From: Nocardioides sp. NBC_00368
GTDB lineage: Bacteria; Actinomycetota; Actinomycetes; Propionibacteriales; Nocardioidaceae
NCBI RefSeq assembly: GCF_036090055.1
Contig: NZ_CP107970.1
Span: 1,056,501 to 1,120,500, forward strand
Length of the DNA stretch: 64,000 nt
Direction of reading: 5' to 3'
Shown here: piece by piece, positions 17,698 to 26,156 of the stretch
Layout of the letters: each line of letters opens with the position of its first letter
Position numbering within the stretch: position 1 is the first letter of the stretch
Position numbers and translations under genes: made by a program
Notes under the pieces: model-generated
Database searches by the model: none
The model's input: the letters and a program-made list of their open reading frames with translations, nothing else
Told to the model about the DNA's origin: nothing

Positions 17698-19406
17698 CAG
17701 TTGCCCTCCTCGGGTGAGACAGTCTTGAGAGCGCAGTCCTCGGCGGCCAGGTAGCCGAAGACCAGGGCGGGCCCGATGGTGGCGCCGGGGCCGGCGTAGG
17801 TGCGGCCCATGACGGCGGCGGAGACGTTGCCGGCGGCGTACAGGCCCTCGATGGCGGAGCCGTCGGGACGCAGGACCCGGGCGCGTTTGTCGGTGACCAG
17901 GCCGCCCTTGGTGCCGAGGTCGCCGGGGGCCATCTTGACCGCGTAGAACGGCGCCTGGTCGATGACGTTGAGGGAGCAGTTCGGCTTCACGGTGGGGTCG
18001 GAGTAGTACTTGTCGTAGGTCGACTCGCCGCGGTGGAAGTCCTCGTCGACGCCCGACTCGGCGAAGCCGTTGAAGCGGGCAAGAGTCTCGCTGAGCCCGT
18101 CGACGGGCACCTCGATCTTCTCCGCGAGCGCTTCGACGGAAGAAGCCTTCACGACGACCCCGCTCTTGAGCCAGCGCCCCGGGAACGGCTGGCCCGGGCC
18201 GAGCCCGGCGAAGATGTAGCGGTTGCGGTAGCGCTGGTCGAAGACCAGCCAGGCGGGAACGTGCGAGACGCCTCCCCCAGAAATGAACTCAGCCTGCCCC
18301 TTGTAGATCTCGTGGACCGCCTCGACGTAGGGGAGCGCCTCGTTCATGAACCGCTTGCCCGCGCCGTTGACGATGATCGACCCCGGCAGGTTGCGCTCGG
18401 CGAGCGCGAACCACGGCCGTCCCGGGAACGGGATCGTCGGTCCCCACCAGGACTCGTCCATCAGATCGGTGTCCGCGCCGGCCGCGATCCCGGCCAGGAT
18501 CCCGCCGCCGGTGTTGGAGAAGGCGCCGGTGGTCCACTCGACCGAGGTCGGTGCGGGCAGGTACTTCTCCCGCATCTCCAGGTTGCGCTCGAAGCCCCCT
18601 GAGCCGAGGATCACGCCCCGCCGTGCCCGGATCACCGTGGTCGGGCCGGACTCGTCGCGGCGTACCTCGACACCCACGACGCGGCCGTTCTCGGTGACCA
18701 GGCCGACCAGCTCGGTCTGGTAGCGGACCTCGACGCCGGCGTCGATCAGCCCTTTGCGCAGCCCGATCGCGAGGGCTGCGCCCATGGCGTACATCTTCCT
18801 GCCGAGCAGGCCCGCGAGGATCCGCGCGACCGCGATCTTGACCATCGTGATCGGGCCGCGGATCGTGCGCATGCCGAGGCTGATCTTCCGGAAGTCGGCC
18901 TGGGTGACCACCATGTTGGCCGGCGACTTCGTGTAGGGCGGGTGCAGCCGGTCGAGCTCGGAGCCGATGATCCGCGCGTCGAGCGGGGCGGGCTCGACGG
19001 AGCGGCCGGCGCCGCGACCGCCGGGTGCCTCGGGGTGGTAGTCGGCGTAGTCGGGCACCCAGTTGAACCGCACCGGCGTCTTCTCGCAGACGAACGAGAG
19101 CACCTCCGGGCCGCGGTCGAGGAAGGTCTCGCGGCGCTCGGCCGGGACGACGTCGCCCACGATCGACTCCAGGTAGAGGCTGGCGGCCTCGGGGGAGTCC
19201 TTCTGGTGGGCGGCCGCGAGGGCGTGGTTGCGCGGGATCCAGACCCCGCCGCCCGAGCGGGACGTCGATCCGCCGAAGTAGGCGCTCTTCTCGATGACGA
19301 CGGTCTCGAGCCCGTGACGGCGGGCGGCCGCGAGCGCGGCGGTCATGCCGGCGCCTCCGGCGCCCACCACCACGACGTCGTAGGTCTCCTCGTCGCTCTG
19401 TCCCAT
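17697..19406 (-). CDS. kstD: 3-ketosteroid delta1-dehydrogenase
   Basis: The 569-residue flavoprotein starts at ATG 19406 behind GAGGAG; an upstream TTG start (19418) lacks such a site. It has the FAD motif GAGGAGMTAALAAARR, the KstD stretch YFGGSTSRSGGGVWIP, APFYAVKMAPGDLGTKGG with the family's active-site Tyr, and the C-terminal NVSAAVMGRTYAGPG followed by TIGPALVFGYLAAE. Length matches KstD of M. tuberculosis. It introduces the C1-C2 double bond into ring A, which with 9-alpha-hydroxylation opens ring B. First gene of a three-gene operon, divergent from hsaADCB, with a KstR box upstream. Confidence 0.9.
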   Translation of the reverse strand: MGQSDEETYDVVVVGAGGAGMTAALAAARRHGLETVVIEKSAYFGGSTSRSGGGVWIPRNHALAAAHQKDSPEAASLYLESIVGDVVPAERRETFLDRGPEVLSFVCEKTPVRFNWVPDYADYHPEAPGGRGAGRSVEPAPLDARIIGSELDRLHPPYTKSPANMVVTQADFRKISLGMRTIRGPITMVKIAVARILAGLLGRKMYAMGAALAIGLRKGLIDAGVEVRYQTELVGLVTENGRVVGVEVRRDESGPTTVIRARRGVILGSGGFERNLEMREKYLPAPTSVEWTTGAFSNTGGGILAGIAAGADTDLMDESWWGPTIPFPGRPWFALAERNLPGSIIVNGAGKRFMNEALPYVEAVHEIYKGQAEFISGGGVSHVPAWLVFDQRYRNRYIFAGLGPGQPFPGRWLKSGVVVKASSVEALAEKIEVPVDGLSETLARFNGFAESGVDEDFHRGESTYDKYYSDPTVKPNCSLNVIDQAPFYAVKMAPGDLGTKGGLVTDKRARVLRPDGSAIEGLYAAGNVSAAVMGRTYAGPGATIGPALVFGYLAAEDCALKTVSPEEGN

Positions 19407-19450
19407 GGTGCTCCTCAACCTCGTGCCATCAGGCGGCGCTATCTAAGAAC

Positions 19451-19464
19451 TGAAACACGTTCTA
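19451..19464 (-). promoter_or_regulatory. KstR-type operator of the kstD operon
   Basis: TGAAACACGTTCTA on the plus strand reads TAGAACGTGTTTCA toward kstD. It lies 45 bp upstream of the kstD start codon. A possible -10, TTAGAT, follows on the minus strand at about 19446-19441. Confidence 0.75.
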
Positions 19465-19509
19465 CCATAGATGACGGCCGAGGAAACACGCCCGAGGACT
19501 CGACAAAAC

Positions 19510-19527
19510 TGGAACGTGTTCTAGTAT
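19510..19527 (+). promoter_or_regulatory. KstR-type operator and -10 of hsaADCB
   Basis: TGGAACGTGTTCTA at 19510-19523 is a near-consensus KstR site. Its last two bases start TAGTAT (19522-19527), a TANNNT -10 element, so repressor binding would cover the polymerase site. It shares a 190-bp divergent region with the kstD operator. Confidence 0.8.
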
Positions 19528-19596
19528 TGATCCATCGGCAGCGCACGAATCGCGCCGCCCGACGACATCTGGGACACCATGCAGGAAGGCAGAGCG

Positions 19597-20790
19597 GTGA
19601 GCGAACCGACACAGCGCCCCCACAAGGACGCGCAGACCGTCAGGGACGGGGTGCAGGACCTGCTGCCCACCATCAGGGAGCGCGCCGAGGAGACCGAGCG
19701 TCTCCGGGTGGTGCCGGAGTCGAGCGTGAAGGAGCTGGAGGAGGTCGGCTTCTTCAAGCTGCTGCAGCCGGCCCGGTTCGGCGGGCTCGAGGCCGACCCG
19801 GTGGACTTCTACACCTGCGTACGTGACATCGCCTCTGCCTGCGGCTCGACCGGCTGGGTCTCCAGCGTCCTGGGCGTGCACCCCTGGCAGATCGCGCTCT
19901 TCGACGACGAGGCGCAGCAGGCGGTCTGGGGCGAGGACCCCGACACCCGGGTCTCCTCCTCCTACGCCCCGATGGGCAAGGCGGCTCTCGTCGACGGCGG
20001 CTTCCGGCTCTCCGGACGCTGGTCGTTCTCCTCGGGCTGCGCGCACGCCACGTGGGTGCTGCTCGGCGGCCTCGTCTTCAACGACGAGGGCCAGGTGGTC
20101 GATTTCCGTACGTTCCTGGTGCCGCGCGAGCGCTACGAGATCGTCGACGTCTGGAACGTCGTAGGCCTGGCCGGCACCGGCTCCAACGACATCGTCGTCG
20201 AGGACGTCTTCATCCCGGAGACCTTCACGCTCTCGATGGCCGAGACCGGGCGGTGCAAGGGCCCGGGCCAGGCGGTCAACACCGGCGACCTCTACAAGCT
20301 GCAGTTCCACTCGCTGTTCACCACCACGATCACCACGCCGATCATCGGCATGGCCCGCGGCGCCTACGACGAGCACGTCACCATGCAGCGCAACCGGGTG
20401 CGCGCCTCCTACGGCGAGAAGGCATCGCTCGACCCGTTCGCCGCCGTGCGCGTGGCGACCGCGTCCTCCGACATCGACGCCGCCTGGGCGCTGCTGATGA
20501 GCAACATCCGCGAGCAGCAGGCCTACGTCGCGCGCGGCGAGAAGATCCCGATCTCCCAGCGGCTGCGGATCCGCCGTGACCAGGTCCTCGGTACGCAGCG
20601 GGCGATCGATGCGATCGACCTGCTCTTCGAGGCCTCCGGCGGCCGGGCTCTCGCCAACGGCACCCCGCTCCAGCGCGCCTGGCGCGATGCCCACGCCGGC
20701 CGTGTCCACGCCGCCAACGACCCCGAGCGGGCGCTGCAGATGTACGGCGCCTCGGAGTTCGGGCACAAGGTCGACCCGGGGATGTACTGA
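19597..20790 (+). CDS. hsaA: 3-HSA hydroxylase, oxygenase subunit HsaA
   Basis: The protein belongs to the group D flavin monooxygenases with ACAD fold. Markers are PARFGGLEADPVDFY, CGSTGWVSSVLGVHPWQ, GRWSFSSGCAHATW and GLAGTGSNDIVVEDVFIP. GTG 19597 follows AGGAAGG (19583-19589) by 7 nt and gives 397 residues, the usual HsaA length; the in-frame ATG at 19579 has no ribosome site. HsaA uses reduced flavin from HsaB to hydroxylate 3-HSA to the catechol 3,4-DHSA. First gene of hsaADCB, the order found in M. tuberculosis, with a 1-bp overlap to hsaD. Confidence 0.9.
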   Translation: MSEPTQRPHKDAQTVRDGVQDLLPTIRERAEETERLRVVPESSVKELEEVGFFKLLQPARFGGLEADPVDFYTCVRDIASACGSTGWVSSVLGVHPWQIALFDDEAQQAVWGEDPDTRVSSSYAPMGKAALVDGGFRLSGRWSFSSGCAHATWVLLGGLVFNDEGQVVDFRTFLVPRERYEIVDVWNVVGLAGTGSNDIVVEDVFIPETFTLSMAETGRCKGPGQAVNTGDLYKLQFHSLFTTTITTPIIGMARGAYDEHVTMQRNRVRASYGEKASLDPFAAVRVATASSDIDAAWALLMSNIREQQAYVARGEKIPISQRLRIRRDQVLGTQRAIDAIDLLFEASGGRALANGTPLQRAWRDAHAGRVHAANDPERALQMYGASEFGHKVDPGMY

Positions 20791-21692
20791 TGACGCTGGC
20801 CAAGGATGACGTCGCCCACGACGTCCGGATCAAGACCGAGGCGGCGGGGGAGATCTCGCTGCGCTACTACGATCTCGGTGCACCTCAGGACGACCGGCTG
20901 CCGCTGGTGATGCTTCACGGCGGGGGTCCCGGAGCCTCGTCGTGGTCCAACTTCGGATCGGCGCTGGAGGGCTTCGCGGCCGACTTCCGCACGATCCTGG
21001 TCGACCAGCCCGGTTTCGGGGCCTCCGACAAGCCGGAGGTGGTGGGCAACTACTACCGTTTCGCCGGCGACGCGGTGATCGCGCTGCTCGACGAGCTGAA
21101 CCTGAAGAAGGTGCACCTGCTGGGCAACTCGCTCGGTGGTGGCACCGCGATGCGGATCGCACTGACCTACCCCGACCGGGTCGGGCGGCTGGTGCTGATG
21201 GGACCGGGCGGGCTCTCGCTCAACCTCTTCCACGCCGATCCCACCGAGGGCGTACAGCGCCTGATGGACTTCTCCGGCGACCCCACCCGCGAGGCCCTGA
21301 AGGCGTTCATCTCCACCATGGTCGTCAACCAGAAGCTGGTCACCGACGAGCTGGTCGAGGAGCGGTTCGCCGATGCGACCGCACCGGGCGCTCGCGAGGC
21401 GATGGCGTCGATGGGTTGGTCCTTCTACAACCCCGAGACCGCCGAGGACGGCATGCTCTGGCGCGAGGCGCACCAGCTCAAGCACCACACCCTGCTCACC
21501 TGGGGACGTGAGGATCGGGTGAACCCGCTCGACGGCGCGTTCCCTGCCCTGAAGCTGATTCCCAAGGCGCAGCTGCATGTCTTCCCGCGTTGTGGGCACT
21601 GGGCACAGATCGAGGCCGCCGACGAGTTCCGCGAGATCGCGGTCTCGTTCTTGAAGAGGCACAAGGAGCGTACTGCCGAGGAGAAGCGATGA
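20790..21692 (+). CDS. hsaD: Meta-cleavage product hydrolase HsaD
   Basis: The 300-residue alpha/beta hydrolase has the oxyanion region MLHGGGPGASSWSNF and a visible triad: Ser114 in GNSLGGG, Asp242 in GREDRVNP and His270 in CGHWAQIE. HsaD hydrolyses 4,9-DSHA, the ring-cleavage product of HsaC, to DOHNAA and a hydroxyhexadienoate. It is translationally coupled to hsaA (1-bp overlap) and hsaC (4-bp overlap). Confidence 0.92.
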   Translation: MTLAKDDVAHDVRIKTEAAGEISLRYYDLGAPQDDRLPLVMLHGGGPGASSWSNFGSALEGFAADFRTILVDQPGFGASDKPEVVGNYYRFAGDAVIALLDELNLKKVHLLGNSLGGGTAMRIALTYPDRVGRLVLMGPGGLSLNLFHADPTEGVQRLMDFSGDPTREALKAFISTMVVNQKLVTDELVEERFADATAPGAREAMASMGWSFYNPETAEDGMLWREAHQLKHHTLLTWGREDRVNPLDGAFPALKLIPKAQLHVFPRCGHWAQIEAADEFREIAVSFLKRHKERTAEEKR

Positions 21693-22588
21693 GCATCGAC
21701 ATCAAGTCCATGGGCTACGTACGCGTCACCAGCACCGACCTGGAGGCGTGGCGTACGTTCGCGGAGAAGGTCCTCGGACTGGTGACCGCCAAGGGGCCGA
21801 ACCCGGAGCACCTCTACTACCGCATCGACGAGGTCTCGGCCCGGCTCGTGATCGTGCCGGGTGAGGTCGACCAGCTCGGCTGCGTCGGCTGGGAGGTCGC
21901 CGACCACACCGCGCTCGCGCAGGCCCGCGAGCACCTGGAGAAGTCCGGTGTCGAGGTGGAGGAGGGCACCCCCGACGAGCTCGCCGAGCGCCGGGTGCAG
22001 GAGATGCTGCGCTTCCGCGACCCCTTCGACAACGTCTTCGAGCTCTTCCACGGCATCACCTACGAGCGCCGCCCCGCGGTCTCGCCCTACGGCCACACCT
22101 TCGTGACCGGCGACCAGGGGATGGGCCACGTGGTGATCCCGGTCAGCGACGACGTCGAGGCGCTGGAGTTCTACCGCGACACCCTCGGGTTCCGGCTGCG
22201 CGACTCGATGAGCATGCCCGGCGAGTTCGCCGGCAAAGAGCCCGGCACCAAGATCTGGCTGCGCTTCCTCGGGATCAATCCGCGCCACCACTCGCTGGCG
22301 TTCCTGCCGTTCCCCAACGACTCCAAGTGCGTCCACATCATGCTCGAGGTCGACAAGCTCGACGACGTCGGCCGGGCGCTGGAGCGGGTCAAGAAGTACG
22401 GCGCCAAGCTCTCCGCGACGCTCGGGCGGCATATGAACGACGAGATGGTCTCCTTCTACGTGAAGTCGCCGGGCGGTTTCGACATCGAGTTCGGCACCGA
22501 GGGGCTCCAGGTCGACGACCAGAAGTGGGTCGCCCGGGAGTCCACGGCCGTCTCGTACTGGGGTCACGACTTCGGCGTAGGCCAGTGA
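21689..22588 (+). CDS. hsaC: Extradiol catechol dioxygenase HsaC
   Basis: The 299-residue two-domain vicinal oxygen chelate protein has the Fe(II) ligands in its C-terminal domain: His in GMGHVVIPV, His in RHHSLAFLPF and Glu in GFDIEFGTEG. HsaC cleaves the catechol ring of 3,4-DHSA by meta-cleavage. ATG 21689 overlaps the hsaD stop. Length and family match the mycobacterial enzyme. Confidence 0.92.
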   Translation: MSIDIKSMGYVRVTSTDLEAWRTFAEKVLGLVTAKGPNPEHLYYRIDEVSARLVIVPGEVDQLGCVGWEVADHTALAQAREHLEKSGVEVEEGTPDELAERRVQEMLRFRDPFDNVFELFHGITYERRPAVSPYGHTFVTGDQGMGHVVIPVSDDVEALEFYRDTLGFRLRDSMSMPGEFAGKEPGTKIWLRFLGINPRHHSLAFLPFPNDSKCVHIMLEVDKLDDVGRALERVKKYGAKLSATLGRHMNDEMVSFYVKSPGGFDIEFGTEGLQVDDQKWVARESTAVSYWGHDFGVGQ

Positions 22589-22594
22589 TCGGGT

Positions 22595-23200
22595 ATGCGT
22601 ATAGAGGTGCCTGATGGGATGTCTCCCGATGCCGCCGAGAGCTGGCCGCATCCGGAGCTGATCGAGTCCTTCCACGGTCGCTTCGACTTCGAGGCGCCAC
22701 CGTCCCCTCCGGAGACCCCTGCCGACGCGGAGGCCGACGCCCGGTTCCGTACGGTGCTGGGCCGGTTCGCCTCCGGGGTCACCGTGATCACGGCGCAGAC
22801 CGCCGAAGGGCCGGTCGGCATGACCTGCCAGTCGTTCTCATCGGTGTCGCTGCGGCCGCCGCTGATCCTGTTCGCGCCGACGAAGTCCTCGCGTGCCTGG
22901 GCCCGGATCCGCCGCGCCGGGCACTTCTCGGTCAACATCCTCGCCGCGGACCAGGAGGCGGTCTCGAACCAGTTCGCCTCGCGGGCCGCGGACAAGTACG
23001 CCGACATCTCCTGGACCCCCTCCGCCCATCACGGCGACCCGCACCTCTCCGGTGCGGTCGGCTACCTCGACTGCGCCGTCCACTCGGTCCATGAGGAGGG
23101 CGACCACTACCTCGTCGTCGGCCGCGTCCTCGACCTCGAGGAGGGCGCCGCGACCGAGCCGCTGCTCTTCTTCCGCAGCAACTACCGCGAGCTGGGCTGA
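22595..23200 (+). CDS. hsaB: Flavin reductase HsaB
   Basis: This flavin:NAD(P)H reductase-like protein of 201 residues has LGRFASGVTVITAQT, VGMTCQSFSSVSLRPPL for FMN binding, and GHFSVNILAADQEAVSNQFA. It supplies reduced flavin to HsaA. It follows hsaC by 6 bp as the last gene of hsaADCB. The start is uncertain: ATG 22595 is used, but ATG 22619 has a better-placed AGAGGTG and would give 193 residues, closer to the usual HsaB length. Confidence 0.88.
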   Translation: MRIEVPDGMSPDAAESWPHPELIESFHGRFDFEAPPSPPETPADAEADARFRTVLGRFASGVTVITAQTAEGPVGMTCQSFSSVSLRPPLILFAPTKSSRAWARIRRAGHFSVNILAADQEAVSNQFASRAADKYADISWTPSAHHGDPHLSGAVGYLDCAVHSVHEEGDHYLVVGRVLDLEEGAATEPLLFFRSNYRELG

Positions 23201-23210
23201 ATCGGGCCCG

Positions 23211-23624
23211 TCAGGGGAGCTCGTCCAGTCGTCGGATGGCGTCAGCCTCGTCCGGGTCGGGCCCGGGCTCGTCCAGGAACGCCCGGGTCACCTCGACGGC
23301 GACGTCCGGGGCGAGTCGCTTGAGGCTCATCGCCAGGACGTTGGCGTCGTTCCACAGCCGGGCGCCGCGGGCGATCCAGGGCTCCCAGGCCAGGGCCGCG
23401 CGGACGCCGGGGACCTTGTTGGCGGCGATCGCCGTGCCGGTGCCGGTCCAGCACATCACCACGCCGACGTCGGCGCGCCCCTCGACAACGGCCCGGCCGA
23501 TGCCGGCACCGAGATCGGGCCAGGAGGTGGTGGTGAGGACCTCCACCTCGCCACGCCCACGCAGGTGGGCGAGCACCGCCCGCGTCGTCTCGTTCTCGTC
23601 GTCGGCACCGAACACGATCCGCAT
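23211..23624 (-). CDS. RpiB/LacAB-family sugar-phosphate isomerase-like protein
   Basis: The 137-residue product has the RpiB fold signature AANKVPGVRAALAWEPW, a VVMCWTGTGTAI loop that corresponds to the RpiB active-site region with a Cys, and a WNDANVLAMS segment. Family members isomerise ribose or allose phosphates. The N-terminus begins MRIVFGADDENETT instead of the more usual GSDHAG, so the substrate may differ. It is convergent with hsaB (10-bp gap) and unrelated to the steroid genes. Confidence 0.75.
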   Translation of the reverse strand: MRIVFGADDENETTRAVLAHLRGRGEVEVLTTTSWPDLGAGIGRAVVEGRADVGVVMCWTGTGTAIAANKVPGVRAALAWEPWIARGARLWNDANVLAMSLKRLAPDVAVEVTRAFLDEPGPDPDEADAIRRLDELP

Positions 23625-23756
23625 GCTCCACAACCTAGCGTCGGCAGCCACGGCCCGGGTGACGTCGGGGGGCCTTCGCCGAAATGGCGTTGCCGGCCTG
23701 CCGGCGACGTCTGGATACTCGACGCGGCGATCGCGTCCCCGGCTCGAGGAGATCAG

Positions 23757-24497
23757 ATGAAACCCACGCGCGTTGTCCAGGGAGCAGGCTTGACCTTGCT
23801 CGTCGGATCGTTGCTGCAGATCGGACCGGCCGCCGTCGCGGCCCCCGCAGGTCAGGTCTCCACGATCATGGCGCCGGTCTCCGTGGAGGCTGCCGAGGAG
23901 ACGGATCCGGAAGCGTTGCGCGCCGCGATCCAGGCCATCATCGACGACCCTGCGAGCGGGCGCACGGTGTTGGAGAAGGCGCACGAGGCGCTGGCGGACG
24001 GCAGCGTCGAGGCGATGACCTACTTCCTGGAGACCGGCCGAGCGATCGCGCAGTACGAGGATGATCGGGCGCGGGTGTTCCAGATCCTGGGTGATCCGAA
24101 CACGGGCCCCGCGGAGCGAGCCGCGGCAGAAGCAGCCCTGGACGACGGCTCGGCCGAGGCGCTCGCCTACTTCTTGGAGACCGGACGCTGGGGTCCGCGC
24201 ACCGAGGACAACCGGGTGAAGATCTTCCGGATACTCGGAGAGGCGGAGTCGGGCACGGCGGTACACCGAGCCGCGGAGGCGGCGCTTGACGACGGATCGG
24301 CGGAGGCACTCGAGGAGTTCCTCCAGACCGGTTACCGAGCGGCACTGTGGGAGGACTATCGCTTCGAGACCTTCCGGATTCTCGGCCGGGCCGAGGACGG
24401 AAGTGCTCTCGAGCAGGCCGCGATCGCGGCCTTGGAGGATGGCAGTTTCGAGGCCCTGCAGCACTTCGTCGAGGTGGGGCAGTACGAGGTCGGCTGA
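23757..24497 (+). CDS. Secreted ALF-repeat protein
   Basis: ATG 23757 follows GAGGAGA and gives 246 residues with a signal peptide of about 30 residues (hydrophobic GLTLLVGSLLQIGPAAVA). The mature part holds four copies of a roughly 48-residue unit with the pattern ALxDGSxEALxxFLxTG, a charged linker, then VFxILG; the fourth copy is incomplete. This is the ALF repeat of actinobacterial secreted proteins, whose function is not established. The extended frame from 22893 overlaps hsaB and is rejected. It appears to be a single-gene unit. Confidence 0.75.
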   Translation: MKPTRVVQGAGLTLLVGSLLQIGPAAVAAPAGQVSTIMAPVSVEAAEETDPEALRAAIQAIIDDPASGRTVLEKAHEALADGSVEAMTYFLETGRAIAQYEDDRARVFQILGDPNTGPAERAAAEAALDDGSAEALAYFLETGRWGPRTEDNRVKIFRILGEAESGTAVHRAAEAALDDGSAEALEEFLQTGYRAALWEDYRFETFRILGRAEDGSALEQAAIAALEDGSFEALQHFVEVGQYEVG

Positions 24498-24554
24498 TCC
24501 CATCGTCCGGACGGTGTTTCGCAAGATCCCAGATCGCTGGGCCTTGCGGGCGCC

Positions 24555-25007
24555 TCAGGCGTGCGTGGCCGGTCCGCCGGGTCCGGTCAGCTTCGCGCTG
24601 GGCTGGTCCTTGAGGCTGGTGGTGAGCTCCCAGGTGCGCTCGTAGCCGGTGTGGGCGATGCGCCAGCCCTGCGGCGTACGGACGTAGCGGTCCTCGTAGA
24701 AGGCGGCGCCCTCGAGGGCGAACTCGAAGGCGGGCGCGAAGACCTTGTCGTAGAGGTACCAGCGGCCGGTGGCGGCGTCGCCGTCGACCGTGATCTCGGG
24801 GTGGTGGAGGTGGTGCATCGTGATGATCTCGGCCGGCAGGTTGGTGCGCATGTAGTCGACCAGCTCGCCGGGCGAACCGAAGGAGAGGCCGGCGTAGTCG
24901 GCGGTGGCGTAGTCGCTGAAGCAGGTGGCGAACTCGTCCCACTGCTTGGTGTCGAGGAGGCGTACGTAGCGGAACTTGAGCTGCTCGATCTCCCTGATGT
25001 CACTCAT
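24555..25007 (-). CDS. SnoaL/NTF2-like protein under a KstR-type operator
   Basis: The 150-residue protein is a single SnoaL_4-like alpha+beta cone domain: REIEQLKFRYVRLLDTKQWD opens the fold and DGDAATGRWYLYD is a typical central strand, with a HHLHHPEI stretch of conserved histidines. Such proteins include isomerases, hydratases and dehydratases. Transcription starts in the divergent region with a KstR box at 25021-25034, so a steroid role is inferred. No ribosome site is seen, and the weak -10 (about 25019-25014) lies 6 nt before ATG 25007, suggesting a leaderless message. Confidence 0.75.
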   Translation of the reverse strand: MSDIREIEQLKFRYVRLLDTKQWDEFATCFSDYATADYAGLSFGSPGELVDYMRTNLPAEIITMHHLHHPEITVDGDAATGRWYLYDKVFAPAFEFALEGAAFYEDRYVRTPQGWRIAHTGYERTWELTTSLKDQPSAKLTGPGGPATHA

Positions 25008-25020
25008 GACCCGATCATGG

Positions 25021-25034
25021 CAGAACGTGTTCTA
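25021..25034. promoter_or_regulatory. KstR-type operator between the SnoaL and esterase genes
   Basis: CAGAACGTGTTCTA has one mismatch to the consensus. On the plus strand it runs into TATAAA (25033-25038), a likely -10 for the esterase gene. On the minus strand it lies 13 bp from the SnoaL start codon. Confidence 0.8.
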
Positions 25035-25048
25035 TAAATGGGTCGGTC

Positions 25049-25969
25049 GTGGGCTTCCGTTCGGCCGTCGGTCGGTCAGATGTCACGACGTGGGCCGCCG
25101 TCGAGGTGCAGGATCGCGGTGTGGACGGGATGGTCGAGCTGCGTGAGCGGCGTGCGGCGCTGCTGGCGAACCCTCGCCTGACCTGGGTCTTCGGTGCAGA
25201 GGACCCGGGAGCGGTGATGCGGGAGGTCTGGGCCGACGAGATGCGGCTGCGTGTGCACGCCCCGCGAGCTCCCGCGGCCTCCGCTGCCGGGCGACCGATC
25301 GTGCTGGCCTTCCATGGCGGCGGCTGGTGCTGGGGCTCGCCCGAGCAGTCCCGCTGGATGGCCGGGCGGATAGCGGCCCGCACGGGAGCGGTCGTGGTCG
25401 CACCGGCTTACCGGCTGGCGCCGGAGCACCCCTATCCGGCGGCGGTCGAGGACTGCTGGACGGCGCTTCGCTGGGTGGTCGCCCATGCCGTCGACCTGGG
25501 CGGCGACGCCGACCGGATCGCGGTGCTGGGCGACAGTGCCGGCGGCACCCTCGCGGCGGTGACGGCTCTGCGCGCCCGCGACGAGGGTGGGCCCCGGATC
25601 CGTGGCCAGGTGCTCATCTACCCGGTCGTCGACCTCGTCGGCCTGCGCGGGCCCGGGCTCGGCGGGATCGTGGAGCACTACCTCGGCGGGGACGGGTCGC
25701 GCGCCGAGGAATGGGCGGTCTCGCCGCTGCGCGCGGCCTCCCATGCGGGCCTGCCGCCGGCGCTCATTCTCACCGCGCGGTTCGACCCTCTGCGCAGGCA
25801 CGCCGAGCGCTACGCCGCGGCGCTGCGTACGGCCGGGGTGGAGGTCGCCCTGCACTGCCCGACCCTGGCGACCCATGCCTATCTCACCCTGCCTGGAATC
25901 TCGCCCGCATCGCGCGCCGGCCTGGCCCGCGTGATGACCTTCCTCAACCAGGTTCTGGGCGGTAACTGA
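25049..25969 (+). CDS. HSL-type alpha/beta hydrolase (esterase/lipase)
   Basis: A hormone-sensitive-lipase-family esterase with oxyanion motif HGGGW (FHGGGWCWG), nucleophile motif GDSAGG, acid Asp in TARFDPL and His in THAYLTLPG. PAYRLAPEHPYPAAVED is the family's conserved stretch. GTG 25049 gives 306 residues, just after the KstR box and -10; GTG 25121 or ATG 25130 are possible starts because the first 27 residues look unconserved. It probably hydrolyses steroid or lipid esters, inferred from its operator. It ends one base before the 32-bp-period repeat array. Confidence 0.82.
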   Translation: MGFRSAVGRSDVTTWAAVEVQDRGVDGMVELRERRAALLANPRLTWVFGAEDPGAVMREVWADEMRLRVHAPRAPAASAAGRPIVLAFHGGGWCWGSPEQSRWMAGRIAARTGAVVVAPAYRLAPEHPYPAAVEDCWTALRWVVAHAVDLGGDADRIAVLGDSAGGTLAAVTALRARDEGGPRIRGQVLIYPVVDLVGLRGPGLGGIVEHYLGGDGSRAEEWAVSPLRAASHAGLPPALILTARFDPLRRHAERYAAALRTAGVEVALHCPTLATHAYLTLPGISPASRAGLARVMTFLNQVLGGN

Positions 25970-26151
25970 CGCCGACTCGGCGCGTCTGTCCCGCGTGAGA
26001 ATGCCGAGTCGGCGCATCTGTCTCGTGGGAGAGCGCCGAGTCGGCGCAACTGCTCCACCGCAGCGGGACATTCGCGCCGAGTGGGCGCCGAAATCTGGGA
26101 CAGATGCGCCGACTCGGCGATGGCTGATGGGACAGTTGCGCCGAGTCGGCG
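25970..26151. repeat. Inverted array 1: six 23-bp units at exact 32-bp period
   Basis: Each unit has a 13-bp palindromic core CGCCGASTCGGCG and a 10-nt tail CATCTGTCCC. Three forward copies start at 25970, 26002 and 26034; three reverse-complement copies start at 26065, 26097 and 26129. Copies within each half are separated by 9-bp spacers with unrelated sequence, giving an exact 32-bp period; the two halves are 8 bp apart and all tails point to the centre. It fills the gap between two convergent genes. The 9-bp spacers exclude CRISPR. A second, longer array of the same family is at 37775-38103. Confidence 0.95.
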
Positions 26152-26156
26152 GTCGG

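Noticed and set aside
25970..26151. CRISPR array or CRISPR-like locus
   Set aside because: Spacers are only 9 bp, units occur in both orientations, and no cas genes are present.
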